Shown: positions 32,556-42,087 of the stretch, in pieces | How the letters are laid out: each line of letters starts with the position of its first letter | How positions within the stretch are numbered: the first letter of the stretch is position 1 | NCBI RefSeq assembly: GCF_026930205.1 | Contig: NZ_JANHOI010000004.1 | Coordinates: 114,858 to 178,857, forward strand | Length of the DNA: 64,000 nucleotides | Source of the DNA: Bartonella sp. 220B | GTDB lineage: Bacteria > Pseudomonadota > Alphaproteobacteria > Rhizobiales > Rhizobiaceae | Direction of reading: 5' to 3' | Notes under the pieces: generated by a model | Seen by the model: the letters and a program-made list of their open reading frames with translations, nothing else | Told to the model about the DNA's origin: nothing | The model's database searches: none | Made by a program: the position numbers and the translations under genes

Positions 32556-32991
32556 ACCAAGTAACAATACATCTTTATGTAAACTTTAAAAAAATGATTT
32601 GGTTCATTTATTGAGCATCATTCATTATAATGATAGAAATAAATTAAGGGGGAATATTTGATATCTTCATTGATCAACAAGTGAAAAATCTCACGCCCTA
32701 AAACCTATTTCACTCAACTGATCAATTTTATGAAAGAGACTTAAATAAAACGAACGTGCAATTTTGCCGCATTACAGTATGTCTTCACATGATTGAAACA
32801 TTGAAATCTTGGCCAATCAATGCACATGTATAATGAGTAGAAAGATAATAAGCAGACAAAAAATATAGGACAAATTTTTTATTGTAATTATTTGTACTAA
32901 AATCGTGGATGGAAATTTCAAGCGTCTCAATTTACTATCACTATAACTGTTTATACTGTGATTTCCGATAATAAAACGCATATCACTTTGT

Positions 32992-33042
32992 TTATTGAAA
33001 ACTATGAGGAGTTTGTTTGTTGCATTTGACGCAAATAATCCC
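32992..33042 (-). pseudogene. Inverted remnant of an nhaA 3' end
   Basis: Read on the minus strand, 33042-32992 encodes GIICVKCNKQTPHSFQ and a stop. The intact nhaA ends GVIYIKRNKQTPHSFQ and a stop (32505-32555). The DNA copies remain nearly identical over about 58 bp (32505-32562 against 33042-32985). The differences fall mostly in the first third, and several change codons conservatively. Upstream of this the minus-strand sequence no longer resembles nhaA. The simplest reading is the tail of a second or duplicated nhaA lying in opposite orientation, now decayed. Confidence 0.65.
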
Positions 33043-33256
33043 TTAATAATAAAAGAAGATAAATCAAGCACCATAAATCATGTATGCAAAAAAAGCTTAG
33101 TTTATTCTCCCAATTGAAGTATTTCTCTACGAATAATTTCTGCACAAATCCTTTAGATATTTACTTTCTCTCAAATAAGAATAAAATTAGATCTGCAAGA
33201 AATGCGGAAAATTCTAAATAATCATCTGAGAAAAGCAAACATCAATGGAATATATC

Positions 33257-33421
33257 TTATCGAATTTGTTTTACATCATTGCGTAAATAATAAAATCTAT
33301 GCGCTCGATATTCTAACTCAGCTTTCACCAAGATTTCTCTAACAGACATATTTGAAAGAGTAGCGCACTTTTCTCTCTCTAAACATTTATGTAAAGAGTC
33401 CTTCGTTTTTCTTACATACAT
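33257..33421 (-). CDS. Possible small ORF (54 aa) downstream of lysC
   Basis: A minus-strand frame from ATG 33421 to TAA 33257 encodes 54 residues beginning MYVRKTKDSLHKCLEREK and ending AHRFYYLRNDVKQIR. The composition is charged and protein-like, with ELEYRAHRFYYLRND, unlike the stop-rich surroundings. GAAG stands five bases before the ATG. It lies 49 bp after the lysC stop on the same strand. It could be a small gene or the tail of a decayed one, since the frame is open for some codons upstream of the ATG. No family recognised. Confidence 0.35.
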   Translation of the reverse strand: MYVRKTKDSLHKCLEREKCATLSNMSVREILVKAELEYRAHRFYYLRNDVKQIR

Positions 33422-33470
33422 GAACGCTTCATACTCATTTGGAAATCTTTGTTAGAGTTGAAAAAAATAT

Positions 33471-34727
33471 TTAATCCTTATCAAGATTATAAACAGCATG
33501 TAATGTTCTGACTGCAAGTTCAGTATAAGCACTATCAATCAAAATAGAAATCTTAATCTCGGAAGTTGTAATTGCTTGAATATTAATACCTTTTTCAGCC
33601 AAAGCCTGAAATGCTATAGCCGCAACACCTGCATGGCTGCGCATTCCAATCCCAATAACCGATATTTTGGCAAGATTGCTTTCAAATTGGATAACATCAA
33701 ATCCAATCTCTTGGCGGTTTTTCTTAAGAAGTGCAACAGCTTTCTCTACATCGCCTGATGGTACAGTAAAAGTCATATCCGTTTTGGAGCCATCTTCAGA
33801 AATATTTTGCACAATCATATCGACATTAATTCGCTCTTCAGCTAAGGGACCAAAAATTGCTGCAGAGATCCCCGGGCGATCTGCAAGTCTACGGAGAGAG
33901 ACTTGTGCCTCATCCTTAGCAAAAGCAATACCAGTAACATTTTGTTGTTCCACAATTTCATCCTCATCGCAAATAAGTGTTCCAGAAGAATTCATTGAAT
34001 CCCCCATGCCTAATGCATCGGGATTCTCAAAACTTGAACGCACGAAAGTACGAACTTTGTGAACCATTGCCAATTCAACAGAACGTACCTGTAAAACTTT
34101 CGCTCCAAGAGAAGCCATTTCCAACATTTCTTCAAAAGCAACCTTTGGTAAACGACGTGCCTTAGGTTCTATACGTGGATCTGTTGTATAAACACCATCC
34201 ACATCTGTATAAATATCACAGCGATCAGCTTGTATCGCTGCCGCTATAGCAACAGCACTCGTATCTGATCCCCCACGCCCTAAGGTAGAAATCCGATTAT
34301 CCGGAGCTATCCCTTGAAAACCAGCAATAACTGCTACTTGTCCTTCCTGAAAACGCTTTATCAAAAAAGAGCCATCAATATCTGTAATACGCGCACGACT
34401 ATGCGCACCATCCGTGTGAATAGGTATTTGCCAACCAAGCCATGAACGCGCATTGACTCCCATTTCTTGAAGTGTAAGAGCCAACAAGCCTGCTGTTACC
34501 TGTTCACCAGAAGCAACAACAACATCATATTCATGAGCATCTCTCTGTATTGGTGAGGCGTCACATGTCCACTGAACAAGCTCATTGGTTTTTCCAGCCA
34601 TCGCGGATACTATAACTGCAACCTCATTGCCAGCATCCACCTCTCTTTTAACATGCCGTGCAACATTCTGAATACATTCAATGTCTGCTACAGATGTTCC
34701 GCCAAATTTCATGACAATCCGCGCCAT
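33471..34727 (-). CDS. lysC: Aspartate kinase
   Basis: LysC phosphorylates aspartate, the entry to lysine/diaminopimelate, threonine and methionine synthesis. The catalytic domain carries MARIVMKFGGTSVADIECIQ at the N terminus, SGEQVTAGLLAL, and LGRGGSDTSAVAIAAAIQAD with DGVYTTDPRI. The C-terminal regulatory part (about 265-418) has two ACT domains with EAQVSLRRLADRPGISA and SVIGIGMRSHAGVAAIAF, so feedback control by lysine and/or threonine is expected. Starting at the canonical MARIVMKFGG (34727) gives 418 residues. A GTG three codons earlier is possible. Confidence 0.96.
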   Translation of the reverse strand: MARIVMKFGGTSVADIECIQNVARHVKREVDAGNEVAVIVSAMAGKTNELVQWTCDASPIQRDAHEYDVVVASGEQVTAGLLALTLQEMGVNARSWLGWQIPIHTDGAHSRARITDIDGSFLIKRFQEGQVAVIAGFQGIAPDNRISTLGRGGSDTSAVAIAAAIQADRCDIYTDVDGVYTTDPRIEPKARRLPKVAFEEMLEMASLGAKVLQVRSVELAMVHKVRTFVRSSFENPDALGMGDSMNSSGTLICDEDEIVEQQNVTGIAFAKDEAQVSLRRLADRPGISAAIFGPLAEERINVDMIVQNISEDGSKTDMTFTVPSGDVEKAVALLKKNRQEIGFDVIQFESNLAKISVIGIGMRSHAGVAAIAFQALAEKGINIQAITTSEIKISILIDSAYTELAVRTLHAVYNLDKD

Positions 34728-34896
34728 TAATAACACTCTTACCTTTAACAGTGAGAATAAGAACTTACTCCCATATCAACAAACCACTTTTTCACATATA
34801 GAATATCTGTCATTTGTGCAAGTTTAGTTATATTTATATTATTTTCTTTTGACTTTAGATAAAATCTATCTGACTTAAAAATACAAGGAAAGCGAT

Positions 34897-35640
34897 ATGA
34901 TAAATGAAACACATACCACAATTGATCAGAATGAAATTGATCACTTCTCGCATATTGCTTCTGAATGGTGGAACCCGCAAGGAAAATTTCGCCCACTTCA
35001 TCAATTCAATCCAACACGTCTTGCTTATATTAGAGAAAAAATCTGTTTAGAATTTAATCGCGATCCTATCTCACTTATGCCCTTCGAAAATTTAAAAATT
35101 CTTGATATTGGCTGTGGAGGTGGTTTGTTATGTGAACCAATGGCACGTCTTGGCGCTACGGTTGTAGGAGTTGATGCTGCACAAACCAATATTGAAGTCG
35201 CAAAAACCCACGCCACACAAAATGGACTTTCTATTGACTACCGCACAACAACTGCAGAAGCACTCGCCAATGAAGAAGAGCAATTTGATATCATCCTCAA
35301 TATGGAAGTTGTTGAGCACGTAGCTGATGTTAACCTCTTCATGGCAGCTACAGCAAAAATCCTCAAACCACAAGGGTTGATGTTTGTCTCAACACTCAAC
35401 CGTACATGGAAAGCATGGGGACTCGCTATTGTAGGTGCTGAATACATTTTACGCTGGCTTCCCAAAGGGACCCATGACTATAAAAAGTTCTTAAAACCTC
35501 AGGAACTTAAAAGCCTTTTATCAAAAAATGCTCTGACTGTCATTGATAAGATCGGCATTACTTATAATCCATTAAACGACAGCTGGAATCGCTCGAACGA
35601 TTTGGGCATCAATTATATGCTTCTCGCAAAAAAGTCTTGA
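34897..35640 (+). CDS. ubiG: Ubiquinone biosynthesis O-methyltransferase
   Basis: UbiG performs both O-methylations in ubiquinone synthesis using SAM. The 247-residue protein has the family N-terminal [20 protein letters not shown], methyltransferase motif I in [34 protein letters not shown], and motif II in [27 protein letters not shown] and [12 protein letters not shown] are further UbiG hallmarks. It is divergent from lysC and convergent with grxC. Confidence 0.97.
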   Translation: MINETHTTIDQNEIDHFSHIASEWWNPQGKFRPLHQFNPTRLAYIREKICLEFNRDPISLMPFENLKILDIGCGGGLLCEPMARLGATVVGVDAAQTNIEVAKTHATQNGLSIDYRTTTAEALANEEEQFDIILNMEVVEHVADVNLFMAATAKILKPQGLMFVSTLNRTWKAWGLAIVGAEYILRWLPKGTHDYKKFLKPQELKSLLSKNALTVIDKIGITYNPLNDSWNRSNDLGINYMLLAKKS

Positions 35641-35660
35641 GCTGATGTAATCTACAATGA

Positions 35661-35915
35661 CTATGCGTCTTGCAATAAAGAATTGAGTTTCCCTTCATTT
35701 TCTAAAGCGTAAAGATCATCGCAACCGCCGACATGATAATCACCTATGAAAATTTGTGGAAATGTATTACGTCCATTTGCTCGCTGTACCATTTCTTGGC
35801 GAAGAGACGTTGATGCATCAATATCTGTATATTTTACTCCTTTTTTATCAAGCAAATCACGTGCTTTCATACAGTAAGGACAGTTAGGACGTGTATAAAG
35901 TGTTATCTCTTTCAT
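35661..35915 (-). CDS. grxC: Glutaredoxin 3
   Basis: A small glutathione-dependent thiol-disulfide oxidoreductase of the cytosol. The 84-residue product begins EITLYTRPNCPYCMKARDLL, with the CPYC active site at residues about 13-16, followed by the cis-proline TFPQIFIGD and the glutathione-binding VGGCDDLYALE. The length is standard for dithiol glutaredoxins. It lies downstream of comF on the same strand with a 46-bp gap. GshA at 39422-40795 makes a precursor of its cofactor. Confidence 0.95.
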   Translation of the reverse strand: MKEITLYTRPNCPYCMKARDLLDKKGVKYTDIDASTSLRQEMVQRANGRNTFPQIFIGDYHVGGCDDLYALENEGKLNSLLQDA

Positions 35916-35961
35916 GATTATTCTCCAATGCTTTCAAAATACTATTAACTTTAAGCTTCTT

Positions 35962-36747
35962 TCAAGAACTAGGAAACACAGAGTCCTCTTTTAATACGCG
36001 CGAAAATGTTAACACATCAACCCGTCGCGCACCTGCGCGTTTTAATGTCTCAGCTGCAGCTGTAACTGTCGCACCGGTTGTGAAAACATCATCAATCAAC
36101 AAAATAGAGCAGCCCTCTAGATATTTTTTAACTTTACGCGGCACTTTAAAAGCATTCAGTACATTTAATTTTCGTTCCCTAGCAGATAAACTAACTTGCG
36201 GACGGGTATGTCGACAACGCACAAGCCAGCCGGGCTTAAAATGTTTTTTCTGTGCGATTGCAATATAACGAGCAAGTTCAGCAGATTGATTATAACGTCG
36301 CTGTAAAAAACGACGAAAATGCAAAGGAATGGAAATAATAACATCACAGTCATTAATAATCTCGCGCCCAGCAAAGACCATCCAATTCGCCATAAAAGAT
36401 GCCATTTCTATATGATCACCATATTTCAATCGCGTTACCAGCGTTTGTGCTACCCCCTTATGAACAATAGCCGAGCGAACACGCGAAAAAGGAAGAGAAT
36501 TCCGAAGAGCTTCACCACTGAGAAAACCATCCCCCATATCACAAACAAAAGGGATTCCCATAACAGGACAATAAGGTTTTGTAATAAATTGAAGATCTTT
36601 CCAACACTCGGGGCAAATCGTACCATAAGCAGAAACACTTTGTTTACATCCAGGACAAATCGGCGGATACAAAATTGTTAGCAAACGTTCAATGAACTTG
36701 CTTAATATATTTCCGCTATTTAAAGCCACTCCTTGCAAGCATAACAT
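35962..36747 (-). CDS. comF: ComF family phosphoribosyltransferase-like protein
   Basis: ComF-type proteins combine a zinc-ribbon-like N terminus with a phosphoribosyltransferase-like domain. They are tied to DNA uptake in naturally competent bacteria, but their exact role elsewhere is unclear. Here the N terminus has YPPICPGCKQSVSAYGTICP, followed by ECW, a paired CxxC/CxxC. VIISIPLHFRRFLQRRYNQS and SLSARERKLNVLNAF are typical of the family. The PRPP-binding motif is ILLIDDVFTTGATVTAAAE near residue 215. Length 261 residues, normal. It may share a transcript with grxC. Confidence 0.9.
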   Translation of the reverse strand: MLCLQGVALNSGNILSKFIERLLTILYPPICPGCKQSVSAYGTICPECWKDLQFITKPYCPVMGIPFVCDMGDGFLSGEALRNSLPFSRVRSAIVHKGVAQTLVTRLKYGDHIEMASFMANWMVFAGREIINDCDVIISIPLHFRRFLQRRYNQSAELARYIAIAQKKHFKPGWLVRCRHTRPQVSLSARERKLNVLNAFKVPRKVKKYLEGCSILLIDDVFTTGATVTAAAETLKRAGARRVDVLTFSRVLKEDSVFPSS

Positions 36748-36935
36748 TATTAATTTAGGCTTTTACAGCTTTCCCTGCATAAAAAATCTTTTCTCTTTTT
36801 TAATTTTAATTCCTTTAAAAATTCTTACTTCTTATAAATTTGTTTTTCTTTTCACATCACAAGCTTGACAGATCTTGCGCAAAATGAACCTTTATAAAAT
36901 ATACTTTGAATTATAGATTGAAAGGACTTAACCAT

Positions 36936-37820
36936 ATGCCACACCCTTTCATTTTTGATCATGACCGGATTGAACAATTCCGCAAACGTGCTTTTAAAAA
37001 AGCAAAAAAAGGGTGTGACTTTTTATTGTCCTACCTGGCCGAGGATCTTCGTAAACGTCTCAGTACTGTGGATCGTTTCTTTACATTAGCTCTTGATTTA
37101 CATAGTCATACAGATCTTGCAGCGCAAACTCTCTTACAATCTGGAAAAGTTCATTCCGTAGAACGCGTTGAAACGGACATTCTTTATCAAAGCCATGACA
37201 AAAAGTTTCATTTACGCCCTCGAGAATTTCTCGACTTTCCTCAAAATTATTGTGACCTTATTGTTTCACTTCTTTCATTACAATTGACCAATGATACCCC
37301 TGGTGTTCTTCGTCAGATAAAAAACACCCTTAAACCAGATGGTTTATTTCTGGCTGTTATGGCGGGAGCGGGTACACTTGTAGAATTACGTGAATGCTTA
37401 CTACAAGCCGAAATGGAAATCTATGGTGGGGCAAGCCCTAGAATTTATCCTTTTGCCGACATTCGTGATGTAGGTGCTCTGTTACAACGTGTTGGTTTTG
37501 CTCTCCCTGTAGCAGACATTGAAACTATCACAATACGCTACAATACAATGTTTGACCTTATACATGATCTCAAAGCTATGGGAATGCAAAATGCGCTTAT
37601 CAATCGCTCAAGACGTCCTGTATCCAAGCGCTTTTTTCTCCGCGCAGCAGAAATCTATGCACAACGATTTAGTGATCCAGATGGACGTATTCGCGCGCAT
37701 TTTTCTTTCATCTGGCTCTCTGGTTGGTCACCTCATCAAAATCAGCAAAAACCTCTCCAACCTGGCTCAGCACAAATATCTCTTGCAGATGCTTTAGTAA
37801 AACAGCTCCAAAAACCATAG
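36936..37820 (+). CDS. SAM methyltransferase, BioC/NDUFAF5-like
   Basis: The 294-residue protein starts MPHPFIFDHDRIEQFRKRAF and resembles the alphaproteobacterial relatives of the mitochondrial complex I assembly factor NDUFAF5 and of BioC. Those share an opening FDRxxVxxxRxRA-like segment, a DL-rich middle (CDLIVSLLSLQLTNDTPGVL) and KNTLKPDGLFLAVMAGAGTL. Motif I (ALDLHSHTDLAAQTLL) lacks the usual glycine triad, so SAM binding may be altered. I start it at the ATG 36936, nine bases after AAAGGA; the frame opens ten codons earlier at a TTG. It is convergent with tcyP (15-bp gap). Confidence 0.82.
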   Translation: MPHPFIFDHDRIEQFRKRAFKKAKKGCDFLLSYLAEDLRKRLSTVDRFFTLALDLHSHTDLAAQTLLQSGKVHSVERVETDILYQSHDKKFHLRPREFLDFPQNYCDLIVSLLSLQLTNDTPGVLRQIKNTLKPDGLFLAVMAGAGTLVELRECLLQAEMEIYGGASPRIYPFADIRDVGALLQRVGFALPVADIETITIRYNTMFDLIHDLKAMGMQNALINRSRRPVSKRFFLRAAEIYAQRFSDPDGRIRAHFSFIWLSGWSPHQNQQKPLQPGSAQISLADALVKQLQKP

Positions 37821-37835
37821 CCTCAACATGAAAAA

Positions 37836-39191
37836 TTATTTTTCAAAGATGGTTTTATCCGTTGTCCGTAATATTTGACTGGTTATAGTTCCTGCTAACA
37901 TTGAATCACTGACATTGAGAGCTGTACGCCCCATATCAATTAAGGGTTCGATAGACATAAGGACAGCAACCAAAGAAACAGGAAGCCCCATCATTGGCAA
38001 TACGATCAATGCAGCAAAAATAGCTCCTCCACCAACCCCAGCAACACCAATAGAACTCAATGTTACAACACCAACAAGAGTAGCAATCCAAGTAGGATCA
38101 AGGGGATTAATACCCATAGAAGGTGCTATCATTGTCGCAAGCATCGCTGGATAAAGGCCTGCACAACCATTTTGTCCAATTGTTGCCCCAAAAGAAGCTG
38201 CAAAACTCGCAATTGATTGTGGTACACCAATCCATTGCGTTTGCGCCTCAATATTCAAAGGAATACTTGCAGCACTTGAACGACTGCTAAAAGCAAATGT
38301 CAAAACCGGTAAAACTTTTTTGAAAAAACGAAAAGGATTAATCCCTGATATGCCAAGCAAAATACCATGAATTACGAACATAAGAATAATGCCAACATAG
38401 GAAACGATGATAAAAACCAATAAATCTAAAATATCTGCAATATGTGAGGTTGCTCCGACCTTCGTCATAAGGGCAAAAATACCATAAGGTGTCAAAGCAA
38501 TTACAATACGAACTAATCGCGTAATCCAAGCTTGTGCTACTTGAATAAATAAAAGCGCTTTTTCTCCCTTTTCTGAATCATCTTTCTTTAAAAGAAGAAC
38601 CGCCGCTCCTAAAAAGGATGCAAAAATAACAACACTGATAATTGATGTACGCTTGGCTCCACTTAATTCAGCAAATGGATTTTTAGGAATCAAGGATAAA
38701 ATCATTTTTGGAACATTCATATCTCCAAGTTGAGCAATACGGTCCCCCAGAAGAGCTGAAACATTTTGCCCTTCATGGACCAAACCATTTGCTGTTAATC
38801 CAAAGAAATTAACCACAAAAACACCGACCAATGCTGAAAGAGCAGTTGTAAAAAGCAATATTGAAATGGTCATTATACTCATTTTACCAACAGCATAAAC
38901 AGAATGCAAATGAGCAACCGCTGAAACGATAGAGACAAAAACCAATGGCATAACAATCATTTGTAGTAATAAGATATAGCCATTACCAACAATGCTAAAC
39001 CATTCAACAGACTTCAACAAGGTGGCTTCACCTGCTCCATAAACAATCTGTAAAACACTGCCAAAAATCATGCCAAGGATAAGTCCGAGCATAACACGGA
39101 GTGAAAGGTTCCATTTCATCCTCTTACTTTGAGCAAGCCATAATAAAAAAATAACAAATAGAAATAAATTGATGAAAAAATTAAATGCCAT
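37836..39191 (-). CDS. tcyP: Cation symporter of the DAACS family, L-cystine transporter TcyP type
   Basis: A 451-residue secondary transporter of the glutamate/dicarboxylate:cation symporter family. It has the start [40 protein letters not shown], and the two hairpin regions with [20 protein letters not shown] (the serine-rich HP1) and [20 protein letters not shown] (HP2). The pattern is closest to TcyP/YdjN cystine importers. Cystine uptake would supply cysteine for the nearby gshA. The substrate is inferred from overall resemblance only. Confidence 0.82.
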   Translation of the reverse strand: MAFNFFINLFLFVIFLLWLAQSKRMKWNLSLRVMLGLILGMIFGSVLQIVYGAGEATLLKSVEWFSIVGNGYILLLQMIVMPLVFVSIVSAVAHLHSVYAVGKMSIMTISILLFTTALSALVGVFVVNFFGLTANGLVHEGQNVSALLGDRIAQLGDMNVPKMILSLIPKNPFAELSGAKRTSIISVVIFASFLGAAVLLLKKDDSEKGEKALLFIQVAQAWITRLVRIVIALTPYGIFALMTKVGATSHIADILDLLVFIIVSYVGIILMFVIHGILLGISGINPFRFFKKVLPVLTFAFSSRSSAASIPLNIEAQTQWIGVPQSIASFAASFGATIGQNGCAGLYPAMLATMIAPSMGINPLDPTWIATLVGVVTLSSIGVAGVGGGAIFAALIVLPMMGLPVSLVAVLMSIEPLIDMGRTALNVSDSMLAGTITSQILRTTDKTIFEK

Positions 39192-39421
39192 TGTTTATGC
39201 CCACTATTGTTATGCTTGATATTGAATAATATGCATAGCTCAAAAGCAATGCCTGATCGGAAAGTGGAATATAAAGCTTGCAACGCTTTTACAAAATCAT
39301 TATTTTTTTAATTTATAGGTTAGAAGAGAATTTTTTATCTATTAATCACTCTTTAAAGGAAATAAAAAATCAAGTAAACTTATTTTCCTATTTTTATAAA
39401 ATTCTCTTTGCAAAGAAAACA

Positions 39422-40795
39422 TTAATAGGCGCATTCTAAAAATATAGGTTCCACAGTCTCATTCCAAATAGAATGATAAAGAGACAAAAACCTATCGGCA
39501 TTTGTTTGGCCCATTGCAATTACCTCTTCTAAAGGAACCAAAAAATTTGTCTCATCTAAACCATCCGCATCATACTGTCTGCGATTTTTTAAACCCTTGC
39601 GTGAAATAGCAACAGCCTGACGCGCTATTTCTAAAATTATGGTCTGACGAAAAGGTGTTCTTAATCCTTCTTTAGGAACACGTCTGCGCATATCCAAGAC
39701 TTCTTCAAAACACCAATCTTTTGTCAAAGCCTCTGCTTCATTCAATGCTTCACTATCATAAAGAAGTCCAACCCAAAAAGCCGACAACGCACAGATATGC
39801 TTCCAAGAACCGCAATCAGCACCTCTCATTTCTAAAAATCGTTTTAAGCGCACTTCGGGAAACAAAGTTGAGAGATGATTAACCCAATCTCCCATATTGG
39901 GGGTTGAATTCGTAACTTGTCCCCTTAATGCTCCTTTCATAAACTGACGAAAAGTTATATGTGTACAATCATAATAACGACCGTCGCGCACGACAAAATA
40001 CATGGGGACATCAAGTGCCCATTCAACGTAATCCGCAAAACCAAAATTCTCAGAAAATACAAAAGGAAGAACTCCTGACCTCTGATTATCAGTATCACGC
40101 CAAATTTCTGAGCGCCAAGATAAAAAGCCATTAGGTTTCCCCTCTGTAAAAGGTGAACTAGCAAATAAGGCTGTCGCAACAGACTGTAATTTCATTGATA
40201 CTTGCATTTTTCGCCGCATATCAATTTCAGATGAAAAATCAAGATTCACTTGAACCGTTGATGTGCGATACATCATATCAAGTCCACTATGACCAACTTT
40301 TGGCATATAATTTGTCATAATCTGATAACGCGACTTAGGCATTCGCGGCGTTTCAGATAAAGTCCACTTTGGGCTAGCCCCCATACCGAGAAAACCAATA
40401 CCCAATGGTCCTGAAATTTTTTTGAGAAGAGCTAAATGCTCCGTCACCTCGCAATAAGTATGACCAATGGTTTTCAATGGTGCACCAGATAATTCAAATT
40501 GTCCCCCAGGTTCTAAAGAAATAGCACCTTGACCAACTGATCCTATCAGCCCAATAATGTTTCCCTCATCCACAATAGGCTGCCATCCTAAAGCTTCTTG
40601 CATTCCCTCTAAAAGTGCGCGAATTCCTTTAGAACCTTCATAGGGAACAGGACGAAAACCATCTATATAAAACGGAAATTTTTCATGTTCTGTACCAATA
40701 CGCCAATCATGCTCTGCTTTACACCCCTCTTGGAAATAGCTAACCAAGGAATCTAAGTTATAAATTTCACTTTCATCCGTTATATCAAGCGCCAT
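39422..40795 (-). CDS. gshA: Glutamate-cysteine ligase, plant/alphaproteobacterial type
   Basis: This enzyme makes gamma-glutamylcysteine, the rate-limiting step of glutathione synthesis. The 457-residue protein is of the GCS2 or plant-like class found in rhizobia. It has RIGTEHEKFPFYIDGFRPVP near the N terminus, then GAISLEPGGQFELSGAPLKT, MYRTSTVQVNLDFSSE, and MRGADCGSWKHICALSAFWV. It is not similar to the enterobacterial GshA. Its stop is 230 bp from the tcyP start on the same strand. Glutathione would serve GrxC at 35661. Confidence 0.93.
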   Translation of the reverse strand: MALDITDESEIYNLDSLVSYFQEGCKAEHDWRIGTEHEKFPFYIDGFRPVPYEGSKGIRALLEGMQEALGWQPIVDEGNIIGLIGSVGQGAISLEPGGQFELSGAPLKTIGHTYCEVTEHLALLKKISGPLGIGFLGMGASPKWTLSETPRMPKSRYQIMTNYMPKVGHSGLDMMYRTSTVQVNLDFSSEIDMRRKMQVSMKLQSVATALFASSPFTEGKPNGFLSWRSEIWRDTDNQRSGVLPFVFSENFGFADYVEWALDVPMYFVVRDGRYYDCTHITFRQFMKGALRGQVTNSTPNMGDWVNHLSTLFPEVRLKRFLEMRGADCGSWKHICALSAFWVGLLYDSEALNEAEALTKDWCFEEVLDMRRRVPKEGLRTPFRQTIILEIARQAVAISRKGLKNRRQYDADGLDETNFLVPLEEVIAMGQTNADRFLSLYHSIWNETVEPIFLECAY

Positions 40796-40863
40796 AACTT
40801 ATTGTATCCTATCATCAGTTCCATCATTTTAAATCAATCATTTAGAATGATTCTACGAACTTC

Positions 40864-41607
40864 TCAATGAATTGACCAATCCCCCACGGTAACATTAAGA
40901 AGAGCCAAAGCAGCAACAGCTGCAGTGTCAGCGCGTAAAACACGCGGTCCTAAAGATATCGGAATCACAAATGGCTGTTTTTTTAATAAGTTCCGCTCTT
41001 CCTCACTAAATCCGCCTTCTGGACCAATGAGAACACCAAACGTCGTCATTTCATACTTTTTTAAAAGATGCAATGAATTGCGCGGTTTGTGCGCTTCATC
41101 ACAAAAGAACAAAGGGCGAGCCTCGTTCCAATGTGCTAAGAGCTCCGGTAATGAGACAGCAGAAATACACTCAGGTACAGATAAAATACCACATTGCTCT
41201 GCAGCTTCAATAACATTAGCTTTCATACGCGCTATATTGATACGCGTAACTTGTGTGTGATGTGTTATAACAGGCTGCAAAATCGATACCCCCATTTCCA
41301 CAGCTTTCTGCACCATATAATCCAAACGCGCGTTTTTTAGTGGAGCAAAGCAATAAATGAGATTCGAATGCGCTGTTTGCAATCTTTCCTGATGAATAAG
41401 CTGAAGCACAACAAACTTTTTCTTAATGTCGATGAGTTTAGCAAGCCATTCACCATCCTGTCCATTAAAAAGTAAAATTTCAGCGCCTTCTTGCATCCGC
41501 AAAACATGTATAAGATAAGAAGCTTGCGCTCCCTCTATCTTGATTACTTCATTCAAAGCAAGTGGTTGTCGAATAAATAACCTTTTAAGTTTATAATTTA
41601 CGCGCAT
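40864..41607 (-). CDS. rsmE: 16S rRNA (uracil-1498-N3)-methyltransferase
   Basis: RsmE methylates U1498 of 16S rRNA and belongs to the SPOUT (trefoil-knot) methyltransferases. The 247-residue product has an N-terminal PUA-like domain (HVLRMQEGAEILLFNGQDGE), the segment ARLDYMVQKAVEMGVSILQP, and the knot signatures GVLIGPEGGFSEEERNLL and SLGPRVLRADTAAVAALALL at the C terminus. All are diagnostic. It sits 68 bp upstream of gshA on the same strand. Confidence 0.95.
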   Translation of the reverse strand: MRVNYKLKRLFIRQPLALNEVIKIEGAQASYLIHVLRMQEGAEILLFNGQDGEWLAKLIDIKKKFVVLQLIHQERLQTAHSNLIYCFAPLKNARLDYMVQKAVEMGVSILQPVITHHTQVTRINIARMKANVIEAAEQCGILSVPECISAVSLPELLAHWNEARPLFFCDEAHKPRNSLHLLKKYEMTTFGVLIGPEGGFSEEERNLLKKQPFVIPISLGPRVLRADTAAVAALALLNVTVGDWSIH

Positions 41608-41854
41608 AGAATTGTGCCAAAATTAACTATAATCATCGGGTAGATAAAAAACATATAACAAAAAGAGAAAATTATATCTATAGAACTATAATATATTAAA
41701 GAATTATAGAGTTTTTTTCGCTTTATGAGATAATAGTTGGAACAAATGGGTCACTAAGTGATTCTGCTTATCTGAAATTTTATAGAAATACATTATTCAC
41801 CTTTGCATTCAATCATAAACCACATGGTTTGGGTCACATGGTTTGAGGAAAAAT

Positions 41855-41998
41855 ATGTCTGCTAAAAAAGCTACAATTATCACTATCATTAGCCTATTGG
41901 CTTTTATTCTAATTACTGTAGGAATCGGCTCCGTAGGAGCTGATGGGAAGTTTCCCGTCACTAAAGACGGTTATGGCATTTCTTCAGAGATCCAATAA
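41855..41998 (+). CDS. Small membrane or exported protein (47 aa)
   Basis: An ATG at 41855, four bases after GAGGAA, opens a 47-codon frame. The product begins MSAKKATIITIISLLAFILI and ends FPVTKDGYGISSEIQ. It has a short basic start, one hydrophobic segment and a polar tail, so it is either a single-pass membrane peptide or a cleaved exported one. Just upstream TCACATGGTTTG occurs twice in tandem (about 41819-41844). It faces the convergent AsmA gene. The ribosome binding site and regular layout support it, but no family is recognised. Confidence 0.5.
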   Translation: MSAKKATIITIISLLAFILITVGIGSVGADGKFPVTKDGYGISSEIQ

Positions 41999-42087
41999 GT
42001 ACTTGAAAACTTATCTCCAAGAATTTTATAATGACATAAGACTTTTAACAGTTTTTTTTAATGTTTACCAGTACCAAAAAATAGCGG

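Larger units (their letters stand above)
32556..33470. other. Intergenic region with decayed sequence
   Basis: This gap of about 915 bp between convergent nhaA and lysC holds three things worth noting. At 32670-32725 TTGATCAACAAGTGAAA and an imperfect reverse complement form a long inverted repeat. At 32992-33042 there is an inverted copy of the nhaA 3' end. At 33257-33421 there is a small minus-strand frame (listed separately). The remainder is AT-rich with many stops in all frames. Confidence 0.5.

Noticed and set aside
36865..36897. A TTGACA ... TTATAA promoter before the BioC-like methyltransferase gene
   Set aside because: The spacing is about 21 bases rather than 16-18, so the match is not convincing.
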